From NCBI GenBank assembly GCA_964245345.1, contig CAXTMS010000036.1:1-21381 (forward strand): a stretch of 21,381 nt of DNA, read 5' to 3'. Both the position numbers and the translations under genes were made by a program. Position 1 is the stretch's first letter; each line of letters starts with the position of its first letter. Of the stretch, positions 13,778 through 21,381 are shown piece after piece. The stretch comes from Lichenicola sp964245345. GTDB lineage: Bacteria > Pseudomonadota > Alphaproteobacteria > Acetobacterales > Acetobacteraceae. The notes beneath the pieces were generated by a model. That model had not been told where the DNA came from. It did no database searches and saw only the letters and a program-made list of their open reading frames with translations.

Positions 13778-14317
13778 TCAGGAGCCCGGCCCGTCCGGTC
13801 CGTCCGCTCCAGCCCGGGACGTGAACGGCGCCAGCCTGAACCGGTCCGGGCGGCGCGGATCGATGAGAAGCCGAACAACATCCCCGACCGCCGGCTGGGC
13901 GTCGGCGTCGATCGTTTCGCGCAGTTCCAGCCGCCGGGGCGGTGTGCCGGAGATCACGTCGAGCACCAGCTCGACCTCCACGACGTCATCCATCGTCGGG
14001 ATCAGCAGCCCGTAAGCCTGGGCCGCCACGACGCGGCCCATTGCCGGCGTGCCGGTGCGGAGCAGGCGCCGACGGATCAACGCCCGACGCACGATCCCCA
14101 GGCAGCCCCACGCGGCGACCGGCACGGCCACGGCCAGGAGAACAGCGGACACTGCGAACGACGCGTAGCCCAGGAGGTCGAGCAGCCGGGGAGCCCAACG
14201 CCCGAGGCCCAGCACCACGGCCACGATCGGCAGCGCCAGGCGCAGGGTGGGGCGTCGCGCGATCCACCGCGCTGCGCGCACGGGCCGAAGGGCTCGAGAA
14301 CGGCGCATGAGCGTCAT
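13778..14317 (-). CDS. DUF3592-like small membrane protein of unknown function
   Basis: 179 residues. A basic N-terminus (MTLMRRSRALRPVRAARWIARR) is followed by hydrophobic segments (LALPIVAVVLGLG and LLGYASFAVSAVLLAVAVPVAAWGCLGIV, about 28-77). A soluble part follows: TGTPAMGRVVAA, VVEVELVLDVISG, and PAVGDVVRLLIDPRRPDRFRL. The ending, with GDxVxLLIDPxxPxRFRL after a small beta domain, resembles the DUF3592 pattern of membrane-anchored proteins of unknown function. Two in-frame ATGs (14315-14317 and 14306-14308) are both possible; neither has a strong ribosome site. The gene converges on the Hint gene and stands alone. It is real-looking by its hydrophobic organisation and codon use, but no function can be assigned. 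Confidence 0.65.
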   Translation of the reverse strand: MTLMRRSRALRPVRAARWIARRPTLRLALPIVAVVLGLGRWAPRLLDLLGYASFAVSAVLLAVAVPVAAWGCLGIVRRALIRRRLLRTGTPAMGRVVAAQAYGLLIPTMDDVVEVELVLDVISGTPPRRLELRETIDADAQPAVGDVVRLLIDPRRPDRFRLAPFTSRAGADGPDGPGS

Positions 14318-14615
14318 GGTCGGGATCCGTGCCGCGAGGTTTGATCATCAGCACCAACCCTGAGCCAGGGGAAGGCTGCCCGGTCGTCCTTTCGGTGCGC
14401 GCAGCATCCCCGCCTCGACGGCGTTGCCGCAACCGGACGATGGAACGGAGTGTTTCAACCGCGAGCGGAGGGTGGATGCGTTCCACACGACACTTCACGG
14501 TGATCCTTTATGTGCTACGTCATCGTGTCGTGGTTTGACCTGTGCAGGCGGACGTGATGATGGATGGCGAGAACGGGCACGGCAGGCGATGCACGGACGG
14601 CGTGGGTGACGCGAG
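14318..14615. other. Divergent intergenic region before the flavin monooxygenase
   Basis: 298 bp with no credible gene. The stretch 14490-14540 is locally AT-richer and contains TTGACC (14535-14540), a good -35 look-alike, but no convincing -10 lies 15-18 bases downstream. It should contain the promoters for the divergent DUF3592-like gene and the monooxygenase. Confidence 0.45.
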
Positions 14616-16061
14616 ATGACGAAGCGCATCATCCTCAACGCGTTCGACATGACCTGCGTGTCGCATCAGGCGGCAGGCACCTGGCGTCATCCCGAAAGCC
14701 GCGCCTGGGACTACAACACGCTGGACTACTGGACCGGCATGGCGCGCGAGCTCGAACGCGGGTTCTTCGACTGCCTGTTCATCGCCGACGTGGTGGGCGT
14801 CTACGACGTCTACCGCGGTTCCGCCGAGGCGGCCCTGGTCGATGCGGCGCAGGTTCCGGTCAACGACCCGTTCGGCGCGATCTCGGCCATGGCCGCGGTG
14901 ACCACCGACGTGTGCTTCGGCGTCACCGCCGCGGTCACCTTCGAGCAGCCCTACATCCTCGCCAGGAGGCTGTCGACGCTCGACCACCTGACACGCGGCC
15001 GCATCGCCTGGAACGTGGTGTCGTCCTACCTGAACAGCGCCGCGCTCAACATCGGGCTGGAGCGGCAGATGGCGCATGACGAGCGCTACGACATGGCGGA
15101 CGAGTACATGGACGTCGTCTACAAGCTTTGGGAAGCGTCGTGGGAGGACGGCGCGGTCCGCCGCGACAAGGCGGCCGGCGTCTTCACCGACGCGAGCAAG
15201 GTGCACCCGATCCGGCACGAGGGGCGTTACTTCAAGGTTCCCGGCTTCCACCTGTGCGAACCGTCGCCGCAGCGGACCCCGGTCATCTTCCAGGCCGGCG
15301 CGTCCGGCCGCGGTCGCCGCTTCGCGGCGCGGCATGCGGAAGGGATGTTCATCCTGGCGACAAGCGTGGCGCAGGCGCGCGCCATGACCGACGACATCCG
15401 GTCGCAGGCGGAGGAGCAAGGCCGTTCCCGGTCCTCGGTGAGGATCTTCGCGTTGCTGACCGTGATCACCGGCGACACCGATGCCGCCGCCGAACGGAAG
15501 TACAGGGAGTACCTGTCCTATGCCAGCGCGGACGGCATGCTCGCCCTTTACGGCGGCTGGACCGGCATCGACTTCGCGCAGCTCGACCCGGAGGAGCCGC
15601 TGCAGGCGCTTGCCAACGACAGCCTGCGCACCACCCTCGAATCGCTCGTGGGCGGCGAGCACGGCCGTGCCTGGACGGTGCGCGACGTCGTCCGGGAGCG
15701 CAGCATCGGCGGTCTCGGCCCGGTGCTGGTCGGCGGGCCGCAGACGGTCGCGGACGAGCTCGAGCGGTGGGTCGACGACGGTGGCCTGGACGGGTTCAAC
15801 CTCGCCTACGCCGTCACGCCCGCATCGGTCACCGACTTCATAGATCACGTGGTTCCGGAGCTGCAAAGGCGCGGGCGCGCGCAGACCTGCTACCGGGCCG
15901 GAACGTTCAGGCAGAAGCTCATGGGGTCGCCGGACGGCCATCCCGAGGCCACCCATCCCGCCGCGTCCTTCCGTGGGGCGTATGCCGGAAAGGAAAGCAT
16001 CGCCGACAGGACGATCCATTCGAACTTCTCCGGTCCGTCCGCCGAGCCGGTAACGGCGTAG
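14616..16061 (+). CDS. NtaA/SnaA/DszA-type FMNH2-dependent monooxygenase (LLM class)
   Basis: 481 residues. It shows the bacterial luciferase-like TIM-barrel pattern of the NtaA/SnaA/DszA subfamily: GTWRHPES near residue 22, DYWTGMARELERGFFDCLFIAD, FEQPYILARRLSTLDHLTRGR, IAWNVVSS (~130-138), HDERYDMADEYMDVVYKLWE, and DASKVHPIRHEGRYFKVPG. Then come TPVIFQAGASGRGRRFAARHAE and the C-terminal DGFNLAYAVTPASVTDFIDHVVPELQRRG. Relatives use reduced FMN from a separate reductase to attack nitrilotriacetate, dibenzothiophene sulfone, dimethyl sulfide or similar C-N and C-S compounds. No flavin reductase gene lies in the window, so the partner must be elsewhere. The ATG at 14616 begins the conserved region; the ribosome site is weak. 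A 355-bp gap separates it from the pao-like operon, so shared transcription is doubtful. The substrate cannot be told. Confidence 0.9.
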   Translation: MTKRIILNAFDMTCVSHQAAGTWRHPESRAWDYNTLDYWTGMARELERGFFDCLFIADVVGVYDVYRGSAEAALVDAAQVPVNDPFGAISAMAAVTTDVCFGVTAAVTFEQPYILARRLSTLDHLTRGRIAWNVVSSYLNSAALNIGLERQMAHDERYDMADEYMDVVYKLWEASWEDGAVRRDKAAGVFTDASKVHPIRHEGRYFKVPGFHLCEPSPQRTPVIFQAGASGRGRRFAARHAEGMFILATSVAQARAMTDDIRSQAEEQGRSRSSVRIFALLTVITGDTDAAAERKYREYLSYASADGMLALYGGWTGIDFAQLDPEEPLQALANDSLRTTLESLVGGEHGRAWTVRDVVRERSIGGLGPVLVGGPQTVADELERWVDDGGLDGFNLAYAVTPASVTDFIDHVVPELQRRGRAQTCYRAGTFRQKLMGSPDGHPEATHPAASFRGAYAGKESIADRTIHSNFSGPSAEPVTA

Positions 16062-16416
16062 TCGCTCCCGACGGCGGTCGCGCGGCGGATCATCGGGCAG
16101 AGCGGGAAGCGGCGGTGTCGGCCGGATCGATGCAGCGGCAGGCCTGAAGGGCGTGCATCAACGACCACATCGCCACGCGTTGGACCATTGTTGATCGGGT
16201 AGATCACCCAAGCGTTCGATCCTGCCCGCAATGCGGCGCGGCGAATGCTACGCTCAGGTGGGCCCGGGCAATCCATCAAGAACCGCTCGACGACAGCCAG
16301 GCTCGTGTCGTGCTATCCAGGCAGGACCAGGGGCACGCAGGCAGGCCCCGCTCCGGAACGTCGGCGGCGAGACCGCGACAACCGACGGCCGGACCGTCCG
16401 GAAGGAGCAAGACACC
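16062..16416. other. 355-bp intergenic region before the pao-like operon
   Basis: I see no credible gene here. A small dyad GGGT-AGATC-ACCC (16197-16209) follows TTGATC, which could be an operator. No clean -35/-10 pair is visible. The 3' end supplies the strong ribosome binding site GAAGGAG (16401-16407) for the first pao-like gene. The region most likely carries the operon promoter and regulator site. Confidence 0.5.
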
Positions 16417-17055
16417 ATGGCAGATCTGCCCACGCTGGAGATGTCGCGGCGCGACGTCCTCGTCGCGAGTGCGGCGACCGCGGCGCTCGCGTCCGTTCCA
16501 GCCGTCGCCAGGACGGAAGCTGCGCGCGCGCTTGACGATCCCGCGCTCCTGCCGGTCGGCCTGGACGTGAACGGCCAGCGGCGCGACCTGTCGCTCGATC
16601 CGCGCACCACGCTGCTCGACGCGCTGCGGGAGCATCTCCATCTCACCGGCACCAAGAAGGGCTGCGACCACGGCCAGTGCGGCGCCTGCACGGTGCTGGT
16701 CAACGGGGTGCGGATCAATTCCTGCCTGAGCCTGGCCGTCATGCACCAGGGCGACACGATCACCACCATAGAAGGCCTGGGCACGCCCGACCACCTGCAC
16801 CCGATGCAGGCCGCCTTCATCAGGCATGACGGCTACCAGTGCGGCTACTGCACGCCCGGGCAGATCTGTTCCGCGGTTGCCGTGCTCGACGAGATCAGGC
16901 GCGGCATTCCCAGCCACGTTTCGGCCAGCCTGACAGAGCATCCGGAGGCGACCAACATGGAGATGCGCGAGCGCATGAGCGGCAACATCTGCCGTTGCGG
17001 CGCTTATTCCAACATCGCCGAGGCCATGGCCGAGGTTGCCGGGAGGACCGCGTGA
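16417..17055 (+). CDS. paoA: Aldehyde oxidoreductase 2Fe-2S subunit with Tat signal (PaoA type)
   Basis: 212 residues. The N-terminus has a twin-arginine signal (MSRRDVLVASAATAALASVP, Arg11-Arg12), so the assembled enzyme is probably exported folded to the periplasm. The first [2Fe-2S] site is Cys83-x4-Cys88-x2-Cys91-x11-Cys103; the second uses Cys142-x2-Cys145 (QCGYCTPGQ) and Cys192-x-Cys194 (NICRCGAY). This matches the small subunit of xanthine oxidase-family enzymes and, with the Tat signal and gene order, the E. coli PaoABC aldehyde oxidoreductase. The clusters pass electrons from the molybdenum site to FAD. The ATG at 16417 is chosen for the GAAGGAG nine bases upstream and because the Tat signal starts there. 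Its stop overlaps the next gene as GTGA. Confidence 0.93.
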   Translation: MADLPTLEMSRRDVLVASAATAALASVPAVARTEAARALDDPALLPVGLDVNGQRRDLSLDPRTTLLDALREHLHLTGTKKGCDHGQCGACTVLVNGVRINSCLSLAVMHQGDTITTIEGLGTPDHLHPMQAAFIRHDGYQCGYCTPGQICSAVAVLDEIRRGIPSHVSASLTEHPEATNMEMRERMSGNICRCGAYSNIAEAMAEVAGRTA

Positions 17056-18005
17056 AGGCCTTCACCTATGAGCGCGCCACCTCCGCGCAGGACGCGGCGG
17101 CGAAGGCGGCCACGATGCCGGGTGCCAGGTTCATCGCCGGCGGCACCAACCTGCTCGACCTCATGAAGCTGGAGATCGAGGCGCCCACCCACCTGATCGA
17201 CGTGAACGGCCTCGGCTTCGACCGCATCGAGGATGCGCCGGAGGGCGGGCTCAGGATCGGCGCGCTGGTGCGCAACACCGATCTTGCCGCCGATGATCGC
17301 GTCCGGCGCAGCTACGGCGTGCTGAGCCGGGCCCTGCTCGCGGGCGCCAGCGGGCAGCTGCGCAACAAGGCGACCACTGCCGGCAACCTGCTGCAGCGCA
17401 CGCGCTGCCCTTATTTCTACGACACCAACATGCCCTGCAACAAACGCAGGCCCGGCTCGGGCTGCGCCGCGATCGACGGCCGTTCGCGCCAGCTGGCCGT
17501 GATCGGCACCAGCGACGCCTGCATCGCCACGCATCCGTCCGACATGGCCGTTGCCATGCGCGTGCTGGATGCGACCGTGGAAACCATTGACGGGACCGGC
17601 CGGACGCGCGCCATCCCGATCGCCGGGTTCCACCGGCTTCCCGGCGACACGCCGCATGTGGAAACGGTTCTGGCGCCCGGGGAGCTGATCACCGCGGTGA
17701 CGCTTCCCAGGCCGATCGGCGGCATCCAGCTGTACGAGAAGGTGCGCGACCGTGCCTCCTATGCGTTCGCGATCGTCTCGGTGGCGGCGGTGATCCAGAA
17801 GAACGGCACCGGCCGGGTGGCGCTCGGCGGCGTCGCGCACACGCCGTGGCGCGTCGAGGCGGCGGAAGCGGCGATGCCGGACGGCGCCCATGCGGTGTCG
17901 GTCCGCCTGCTCGCCGGCGCCAGACCGACCCGGGAGAACGCGTTCAAGCTGCCGCTCGTCGAACGGACGATGGCGGCCGTCTTGTCGGAGGCGCGCGCGG
18001 CATGA
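17052..18005 (+). CDS. paoB: Aldehyde oxidoreductase FAD-binding subunit (PaoB type)
   Basis: 317 residues. It shows the FAD-binding pattern of the CO dehydrogenase/xanthine dehydrogenase medium subunit: ARFIAGGTNLLDLMKLEIE, IGALVRNTDLAADDRV, SGQLRNKATTAGNLLQRTRC. An inserted cysteine-rich segment (Cys119, Cys129, Cys138, then Cys157) is of the kind that binds an extra [4Fe-4S] cluster in PaoB and 4-hydroxybenzoyl-CoA reductase relatives. The C-terminal domain begins near LPRPIGGIQLYEKVRDRASYAFAIV. The start is GTG (17052-17054), overlapping the paoA stop, with GGGAGG (17041-17046) as ribosome site; a longer in-frame extension upstream is only paoA read in another frame. It ends in an ATGA overlap with paoC. 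The three subunits should assemble as one complex. Confidence 0.93.
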   Translation: MKAFTYERATSAQDAAAKAATMPGARFIAGGTNLLDLMKLEIEAPTHLIDVNGLGFDRIEDAPEGGLRIGALVRNTDLAADDRVRRSYGVLSRALLAGASGQLRNKATTAGNLLQRTRCPYFYDTNMPCNKRRPGSGCAAIDGRSRQLAVIGTSDACIATHPSDMAVAMRVLDATVETIDGTGRTRAIPIAGFHRLPGDTPHVETVLAPGELITAVTLPRPIGGIQLYEKVRDRASYAFAIVSVAAVIQKNGTGRVALGGVAHTPWRVEAAEAAMPDGAHAVSVRLLAGARPTRENAFKLPLVERTMAAVLSEARAA

Positions 18006-20221
18006 AGTTCGACGCACCCGCCGGGACCAACCCGATCGACCGCATGACCGTGGTGGGCAAGGCACACGACCGGATCGACGGTCCGCACAAGACCACGGGC
18101 ACCGCGCCCTACGCGTATGAGCATCACGAGGAGATCGCGAACCCGGCGTATGGCTTCATCCTGGGCGCCGCAGTGGCCAAGGGCCGGATCCGCTCGATGG
18201 ACCTGCGCCGGGCGAGGGCGGCGCCCGGCGTGCTGGCCATCGTGACGGCGCGGGAGGCGGGGACGCTCGGCAAGGGCAAGTTCAACACGGTCAAGCTGCT
18301 GGGCGGGCCGAACGTCGACCATTACCACCAGGCGGTCGCCGTGGTGGTGGCCGAAACCTTTGAGCAGGCGCGCGCCGCCACCGTTCTGATCGAGGTCGAG
18401 TACGAGCCGATGGCGGGACGCTTCGACCTTGCCGAGGCGCTCCGAACCGCACCGCTGATGGGCGGCACCAGCGACGAGGGCAGCAGCGCCCCGGCCGAGG
18501 ACAGGGTCGGCCATTTCGAGCAGGCCTTTGCCGCTGCCCCGATCACGCTCGACCAGCGCTACAGCACCCCCGACCAGAGCCACGCGATGATGGAGCCGTT
18601 CGCGACCATCGCGGCCTGGCACGGCGACGGGCTGATCGTGTGGACGTCGAACCAGATGATCGACTGGGGACGCGGCGACCTTGCCACCACGCTCGGCATG
18701 CCGAAGGAGAAGATCCGCTTCCTGTCGCCGTTCGTCGGCGGCGGCTTCGGCGGCAAGCTGTTTCTCCGCGCGGATGCGGTCCTGGCAGCGCTCGGCGCCA
18801 AGGCCGCCAGGCGGCCGGTCAAGCTGGCGCTGACGCGGCCGCTGATGATGAACAACACGACGCACCGGCCGGCCACGATGCAGCGCATCCGGCTCGGCGC
18901 CACGCGGGACGGCACCCTCACCGCCATCGCGCACGAAAGCGGCTCCGGGGACCAGCCGGACGGCGGGCCCGAAACCGCGACCAGCCCGACCAAGCTGCTC
19001 TACGCCGGCGCCAACCGGCTGACCTCCCTGCGGCTCGCCGTGCTCGACCTGCCTGAAGGCAACGCCATGCGGGCGCCGGGCGAGGCACCAGGCCTGATGG
19101 CGCTGGAGATCGCCATGGACGAGATGGCGGAAAAGCTCGGCATGGACCCGGTGGAGTTCCGGATCAGGAACGACACCCAGAGCGACCCGGAGAAGCCGGG
19201 ACGATTGTTCTCCCAGCGCAACCTGGTCGGCTGCCTGCGCGAGGGCGCCGAACGCTTTGGCTGGGCGCGTCGCCAGGCCGTCCCGGGGCGTGTCCGAGAC
19301 GGGCGCTGGCTGGTCGGCATGGGCATGGCGGTGGCGTTCCGCAACAACATGAACCTGCCCTCCGGCGCGCGGGTGCGGCTGGAGCGCAGCGGCGACGTGG
19401 TGGTCGAGACCGACATGACCGACATCGGCACCGGCTCCTACACCATTATCGCCCAGACCGCGGCGGAGATGATGGGCGTGCCGATGGACAAGGTCGAGGT
19501 GAGGCTGGGGGATTCAAGCTTCCCGGTGTCGTCCGGATCGGGTGGCCAGTTCGGCGCCAACAGCTCGACCTCGGGCGTCTACGCCGCCTGCGTGAAGCTG
19601 CGCGAGATGGTGGCGCGGCGGCTCGGCCACGATCCGGACGACGCGGTGTTCGAGAACGGCGCCGTCCGCAGCGGCAACCTGTCCACCCCGCTGGTCCAGG
19701 CGGTCCAGAACGGCGATCTGGTGGCCGAGGACACGATCGAATGGGGCGGGCTCGCGGACACCTACCAGCAGTCGACCTTCGGCGGGCACTTCGTCGAGGT
19801 CGGCGTCGACCGCTTCACCGGCGTGATCCGCGTCCGGCGGATGCTGGCGGTGTGTGCGGCCGGGCGTATCCTCAATCCCAAGTCCGCCCGCAGCCAGGTG
19901 ATCGGGGCGATGACCATGGGCGTGGGCGGCGCGCTGCTGGAGGAACTGTCGGTCGACACCCGTCGCGGCTTGTTCGTCAACCACGACCTTGCCGGCTACG
20001 AGGTGCCGGTGCATGCCGACATCCCGCACCAGGAGGTGGTCTTCCTCGAGGAGGCCGACGACAAGGTGTCGCCGATGAAGGCGAAAGGGGTGGGCGAGCT
20101 GGGCCTTTGCGGCGTCGGCGCGGCGGTTGCCAACGCGGTCTACAACGCGACCGGCGCGCGGGTGCGCGACTACCCGATCACGCTCGACAAGCATCTCGAT
20201 CGGCTGCCGGTTGTCGCCTGA
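18002..20221 (+). CDS. paoC: Aldehyde oxidoreductase molybdenum-binding catalytic subunit (PaoC type)
   Basis: 739 residues, close to E. coli PaoC. It starts MKFDAPAGTNPIDRMTVVGK and carries the substrate-channel domain first (DGPHKTTGTAPYAYE). The molybdopterin-binding motifs follow: SPFVGGGFGGKLFLRAD, NAMRAPGEAPGLMALEIAMDE, MTDIGTGSYTIIAQTAAEMMG, SGSGGQFGANSS. Near the end is KGVGELGLCGVGAA, whose Glu699 sits where the family's catalytic glutamate acts. Xanthine oxidase-family enzymes of this type oxidise aldehydes to acids with water as oxygen donor; PaoC uses the molybdopterin cytosine dinucleotide form. The ATG overlaps the paoB stop (ATGA) with GGAGG (17987-17991) ten bases upstream. 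The maturation factor PaoD, next in E. coli, does not follow here; an IS66 remnant does. Aldehyde substrate range is inferred from homology. Confidence 0.93.
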   Translation: MKFDAPAGTNPIDRMTVVGKAHDRIDGPHKTTGTAPYAYEHHEEIANPAYGFILGAAVAKGRIRSMDLRRARAAPGVLAIVTAREAGTLGKGKFNTVKLLGGPNVDHYHQAVAVVVAETFEQARAATVLIEVEYEPMAGRFDLAEALRTAPLMGGTSDEGSSAPAEDRVGHFEQAFAAAPITLDQRYSTPDQSHAMMEPFATIAAWHGDGLIVWTSNQMIDWGRGDLATTLGMPKEKIRFLSPFVGGGFGGKLFLRADAVLAALGAKAARRPVKLALTRPLMMNNTTHRPATMQRIRLGATRDGTLTAIAHESGSGDQPDGGPETATSPTKLLYAGANRLTSLRLAVLDLPEGNAMRAPGEAPGLMALEIAMDEMAEKLGMDPVEFRIRNDTQSDPEKPGRLFSQRNLVGCLREGAERFGWARRQAVPGRVRDGRWLVGMGMAVAFRNNMNLPSGARVRLERSGDVVVETDMTDIGTGSYTIIAQTAAEMMGVPMDKVEVRLGDSSFPVSSGSGGQFGANSSTSGVYAACVKLREMVARRLGHDPDDAVFENGAVRSGNLSTPLVQAVQNGDLVAEDTIEWGGLADTYQQSTFGGHFVEVGVDRFTGVIRVRRMLAVCAAGRILNPKSARSQVIGAMTMGVGGALLEELSVDTRRGLFVNHDLAGYEVPVHADIPHQEVVFLEEADDKVSPMKAKGVGELGLCGVGAAVANAVYNATGARVRDYPITLDKHLDRLPVVA

Positions 20222-20257
20222 TGACGCCGAACCATCCTGGTTGTCGATGCCGTTGAG

Positions 20258-20385
20258 CGAGCGTCGTTGATCGAGACGGCGAAGCTCGACGGCATAGAGC
20301 CCTGTGCCTGGCTGCGCGACACCTCATCCGCAAGGTCGAGGGGCACCAGAACCAGGACATCGTGAGGTTGATGCCTCGGGCGGCG
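20258..20385 (+). pseudogene. IS66-family transposase C-terminal remnant, frameshifted
   Basis: In one frame the sequence reads ERASLIETAKLDGIEPCAWLRDT up to about 20322. One base is then missing, and the adjacent frame continues LIRKVEGHQNQDIVRLMP from 20323. Joined, this is the characteristic IS66 transposase ending (SLIETaKLnGidPqAWLrDtL.RivegH...di..LmPw). Nothing else of the transposase or of terminal inverted repeats is seen, so it is a decayed scar. It begins about 40 bases after the paoC stop and precedes the Ser/Thr-rich orphan gene. Confidence 0.7.
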
Positions 20386-20411
20386 TCGACCAAGGCCGGA
20401 TGTCGGCGCCA

Positions 20412-20426
20412 TTAGCACATCGCTAA
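20412..20426. promoter_or_regulatory. Perfect 5-bp dyad upstream of the Ser/Thr-rich gene
   Basis: TTAGC (20412-20416) and GCTAA (20422-20426) form a perfect dyad with a 5-base spacer, 54 bases before the ATG. It directly follows the IS66 scar. GCTTG/CAAGC arms (20427-20431, 20450-20454) could extend a structure downstream. It is a possible operator, or merely debris of the element. Confidence 0.3.
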
Positions 20427-20479
20427 GCTTGCTGGTGCTACTTGTGGCTCAAGCAGGTCGGATCCTTGAAAGCCGAACG

Positions 20480-21154
20480 ATGTCAAGCACGAACGCCCTC
20501 GACTCGAAAAGCCTCGACAGCGTGTCGCTCAGTTTCTCGCGAACCAAGAGCAACACCATAGTTGGGGGTAACGACGCGACTTTCTCCCTGTCAAAGAGCT
20601 CTTCCGTCACCGTGACGATGGCAGACAATGTAGATCTGTCGGACACGGGCAAGGCAATCCTCGCAGCTCAGACCTTGCTCAGCGATCTTGCATCCGGAAA
20701 AGTGCCTGACTCCAGTCAGGATCAAACCGAAACCTATAACGTCCTGGGAGTGAAGACGAACCAGTCGACAACGATCTCCGGGCCCCACAGCTCCGACGTG
20801 GCGACGTCTGCAACGACCGAATACAGCGTCACCGACGGAACCTCGTCATTCACTGTCAGCTTGACCGACAGCACCGAGGTGGAATCCAGTTCGCGGCTTC
20901 TGCTCCTGGGCATGAACTCCAACTCGGATGACACCGTCACGGTATCAACGGGCAACGAGTCGATGATAGCTGCCACGTCAACCGCGGCGGCAGTTAAGAC
21001 AGGCGACGCAACAGGGAAATCAGGCGATCCGGCAACTGCTGCGCTGGCGCTCCTGAAGCAGAACAGCCAGGCGGCGGATGACCGGTCGAACGCCGGAAAC
21101 CCCGACAAGATGGACTTCTTGAACCTCGCCGTTCTTGACTCGGATGCCGGCTAG
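20480..21154 (+). CDS. Ser/Thr-rich hypothetical protein, composition unlike neighbours
   Basis: 224 residues, unusually rich in Ser, Thr, Asp and Val, without cysteine and without a signal peptide or membrane helix. The N-terminal third (MSSTNALDSKSLDSVSLSFS, then SKSSSVTVTMADNVDLSDTG) alternates polar and hydrophobic residues as in exposed beta structure. A helical stretch follows (KAILAAQTLLSDLASGKVP), then another Ser/Thr beta-like part ending SSRLLLLGMNSNSDDTVTV. The tail is Ala/Gln/Asn-rich with LALLKQNSQAADD. By eye its GC and third-position bias are lower than in the rest of the window, which suggests transfer. ATG 20480 is preferred; an in-frame upstream start at 20429 adds 17 residues of ordinary leader sequence. 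I do not recognise the family. A structural or secreted adhesin-like role is conceivable, but nothing proves it. Confidence 0.65.
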   Translation: MSSTNALDSKSLDSVSLSFSRTKSNTIVGGNDATFSLSKSSSVTVTMADNVDLSDTGKAILAAQTLLSDLASGKVPDSSQDQTETYNVLGVKTNQSTTISGPHSSDVATSATTEYSVTDGTSSFTVSLTDSTEVESSSRLLLLGMNSNSDDTVTVSTGNESMIAATSTAAAVKTGDATGKSGDPATAALALLKQNSQAADDRSNAGNPDKMDFLNLAVLDSDAG

Positions 21155-21381
21155 AAGCTCGACATCTTGTAGGCGGCTTCGGTCCCGGCGCCAGGTACTC
21201 GTCTGATGCAGCCGCCGGGCCGCGACGGTCGAAACGGGATCGGGGAGATCCTTGCGGGCTGACGGCACTCAACACGTCGTCAACCATGCTTGCCCGTGTA
21301 ACGGCCTCGGCGACCTTGACTGCCTGGCCACCGCCAGCAGGCTTGTTGTCGACCTTCGGTGCTGGCCGCGGAACGTTTGAA

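Noticed and set aside
14520..16019. A 499-codon minus-strand frame opposite the flavin monooxygenase
   Set aside because: Shadow frame; the monooxygenase motifs on the plus strand are continuous.
20994..21380. Minus-strand frame open to the right window edge
   Set aside because: Pro/Ser/Arg-rich, overlaps the orphan gene antiparallel, and shows no motif. A gene end reaching in from beyond the window cannot be excluded, but I cannot support it.
1..21381. CRISPR arrays, tRNA or rRNA genes
   Set aside because: No regularly spaced repeats and no cloverleaf or rRNA-like segments were seen in the intergenic regions.

Overview
The window is high-GC DNA with strong GC3-type codon use. It most likely comes from an alphaproteobacterium, probably Acetobacteraceae or a close Rhodospirillales relative. 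This rests on the CarD, Hint_2 (CFLAGTRI-type) and DUF4347 content and on overall gene style; there is no rRNA or marker gene here to prove it. The base composition produces very long spurious antisense frames, which I left out.

Layout. (1) 1-1416, minus strand: a tightly overlapping operon. It reads from a possible 36-aa membrane peptide into an RNA 2',3'-cyclic phosphodiesterase (ThpR/LigT), then an exported PCu(A)C-family protein that appears to have lost its copper ligands, then the start of a uracil-DNA glycosylase-family gene cut by the window edge. (2) 1622-4208, plus strand: a seven-helix BI-1/YccA membrane protein closed by a textbook intrinsic terminator, then a secreted protein of the plant/fungal-type peptide-N-glycosidase A family. 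(3) 4221-10065, minus strand: a CarD-type RNA polymerase regulator, DNA polymerase IV (dinB), a topoisomerase III with a fused DUF5710 tail, and a long-chain acyl-CoA synthetase. (4) 10066-10430: an intergenic regulator-like region rich in dyads. (5) 10431-13589, plus strand: a 1052-aa probably secreted protein with DUF4347, an L-type-lectin-like domain, beta-sandwich regions, a Hint_2 autoprocessing domain and a C-terminal extension. Two strong hairpins follow it, then a convergent small DUF3592-like membrane protein (13778-14317, minus). (6) 14616-20221, plus strand: an NtaA/DszA-type flavin monooxygenase without its reductase, then a three-gene operon (GTGA and ATGA overlaps) for a Tat-exported molybdenum aldehyde oxidoreductase of PaoABC type. 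(7) 20222-21381: a frameshifted IS66 transposase tail, then a Ser/Thr-rich orphan protein whose composition differs from its surroundings.

How the genes relate. Most of the window is ordinary chromosomal housekeeping: RNA end processing, DNA repair and topology, stress transcription and acyl activation. It is interspersed with envelope or exported proteins. The exported set (PNGase-A-like enzyme, DUF4347-lectin-Hint protein, PaoABC) suggests a cell that interacts with glycoproteins and aldehydes outside the cytoplasm. The best candidates for new biology are the multidomain Hint protein with its alternative-hairpin leader, the PNGase-A-like exoenzyme, the PCu(A)C homologue with missing ligands, and the unusual Ser/Thr-rich orphan beside the IS66 scar.
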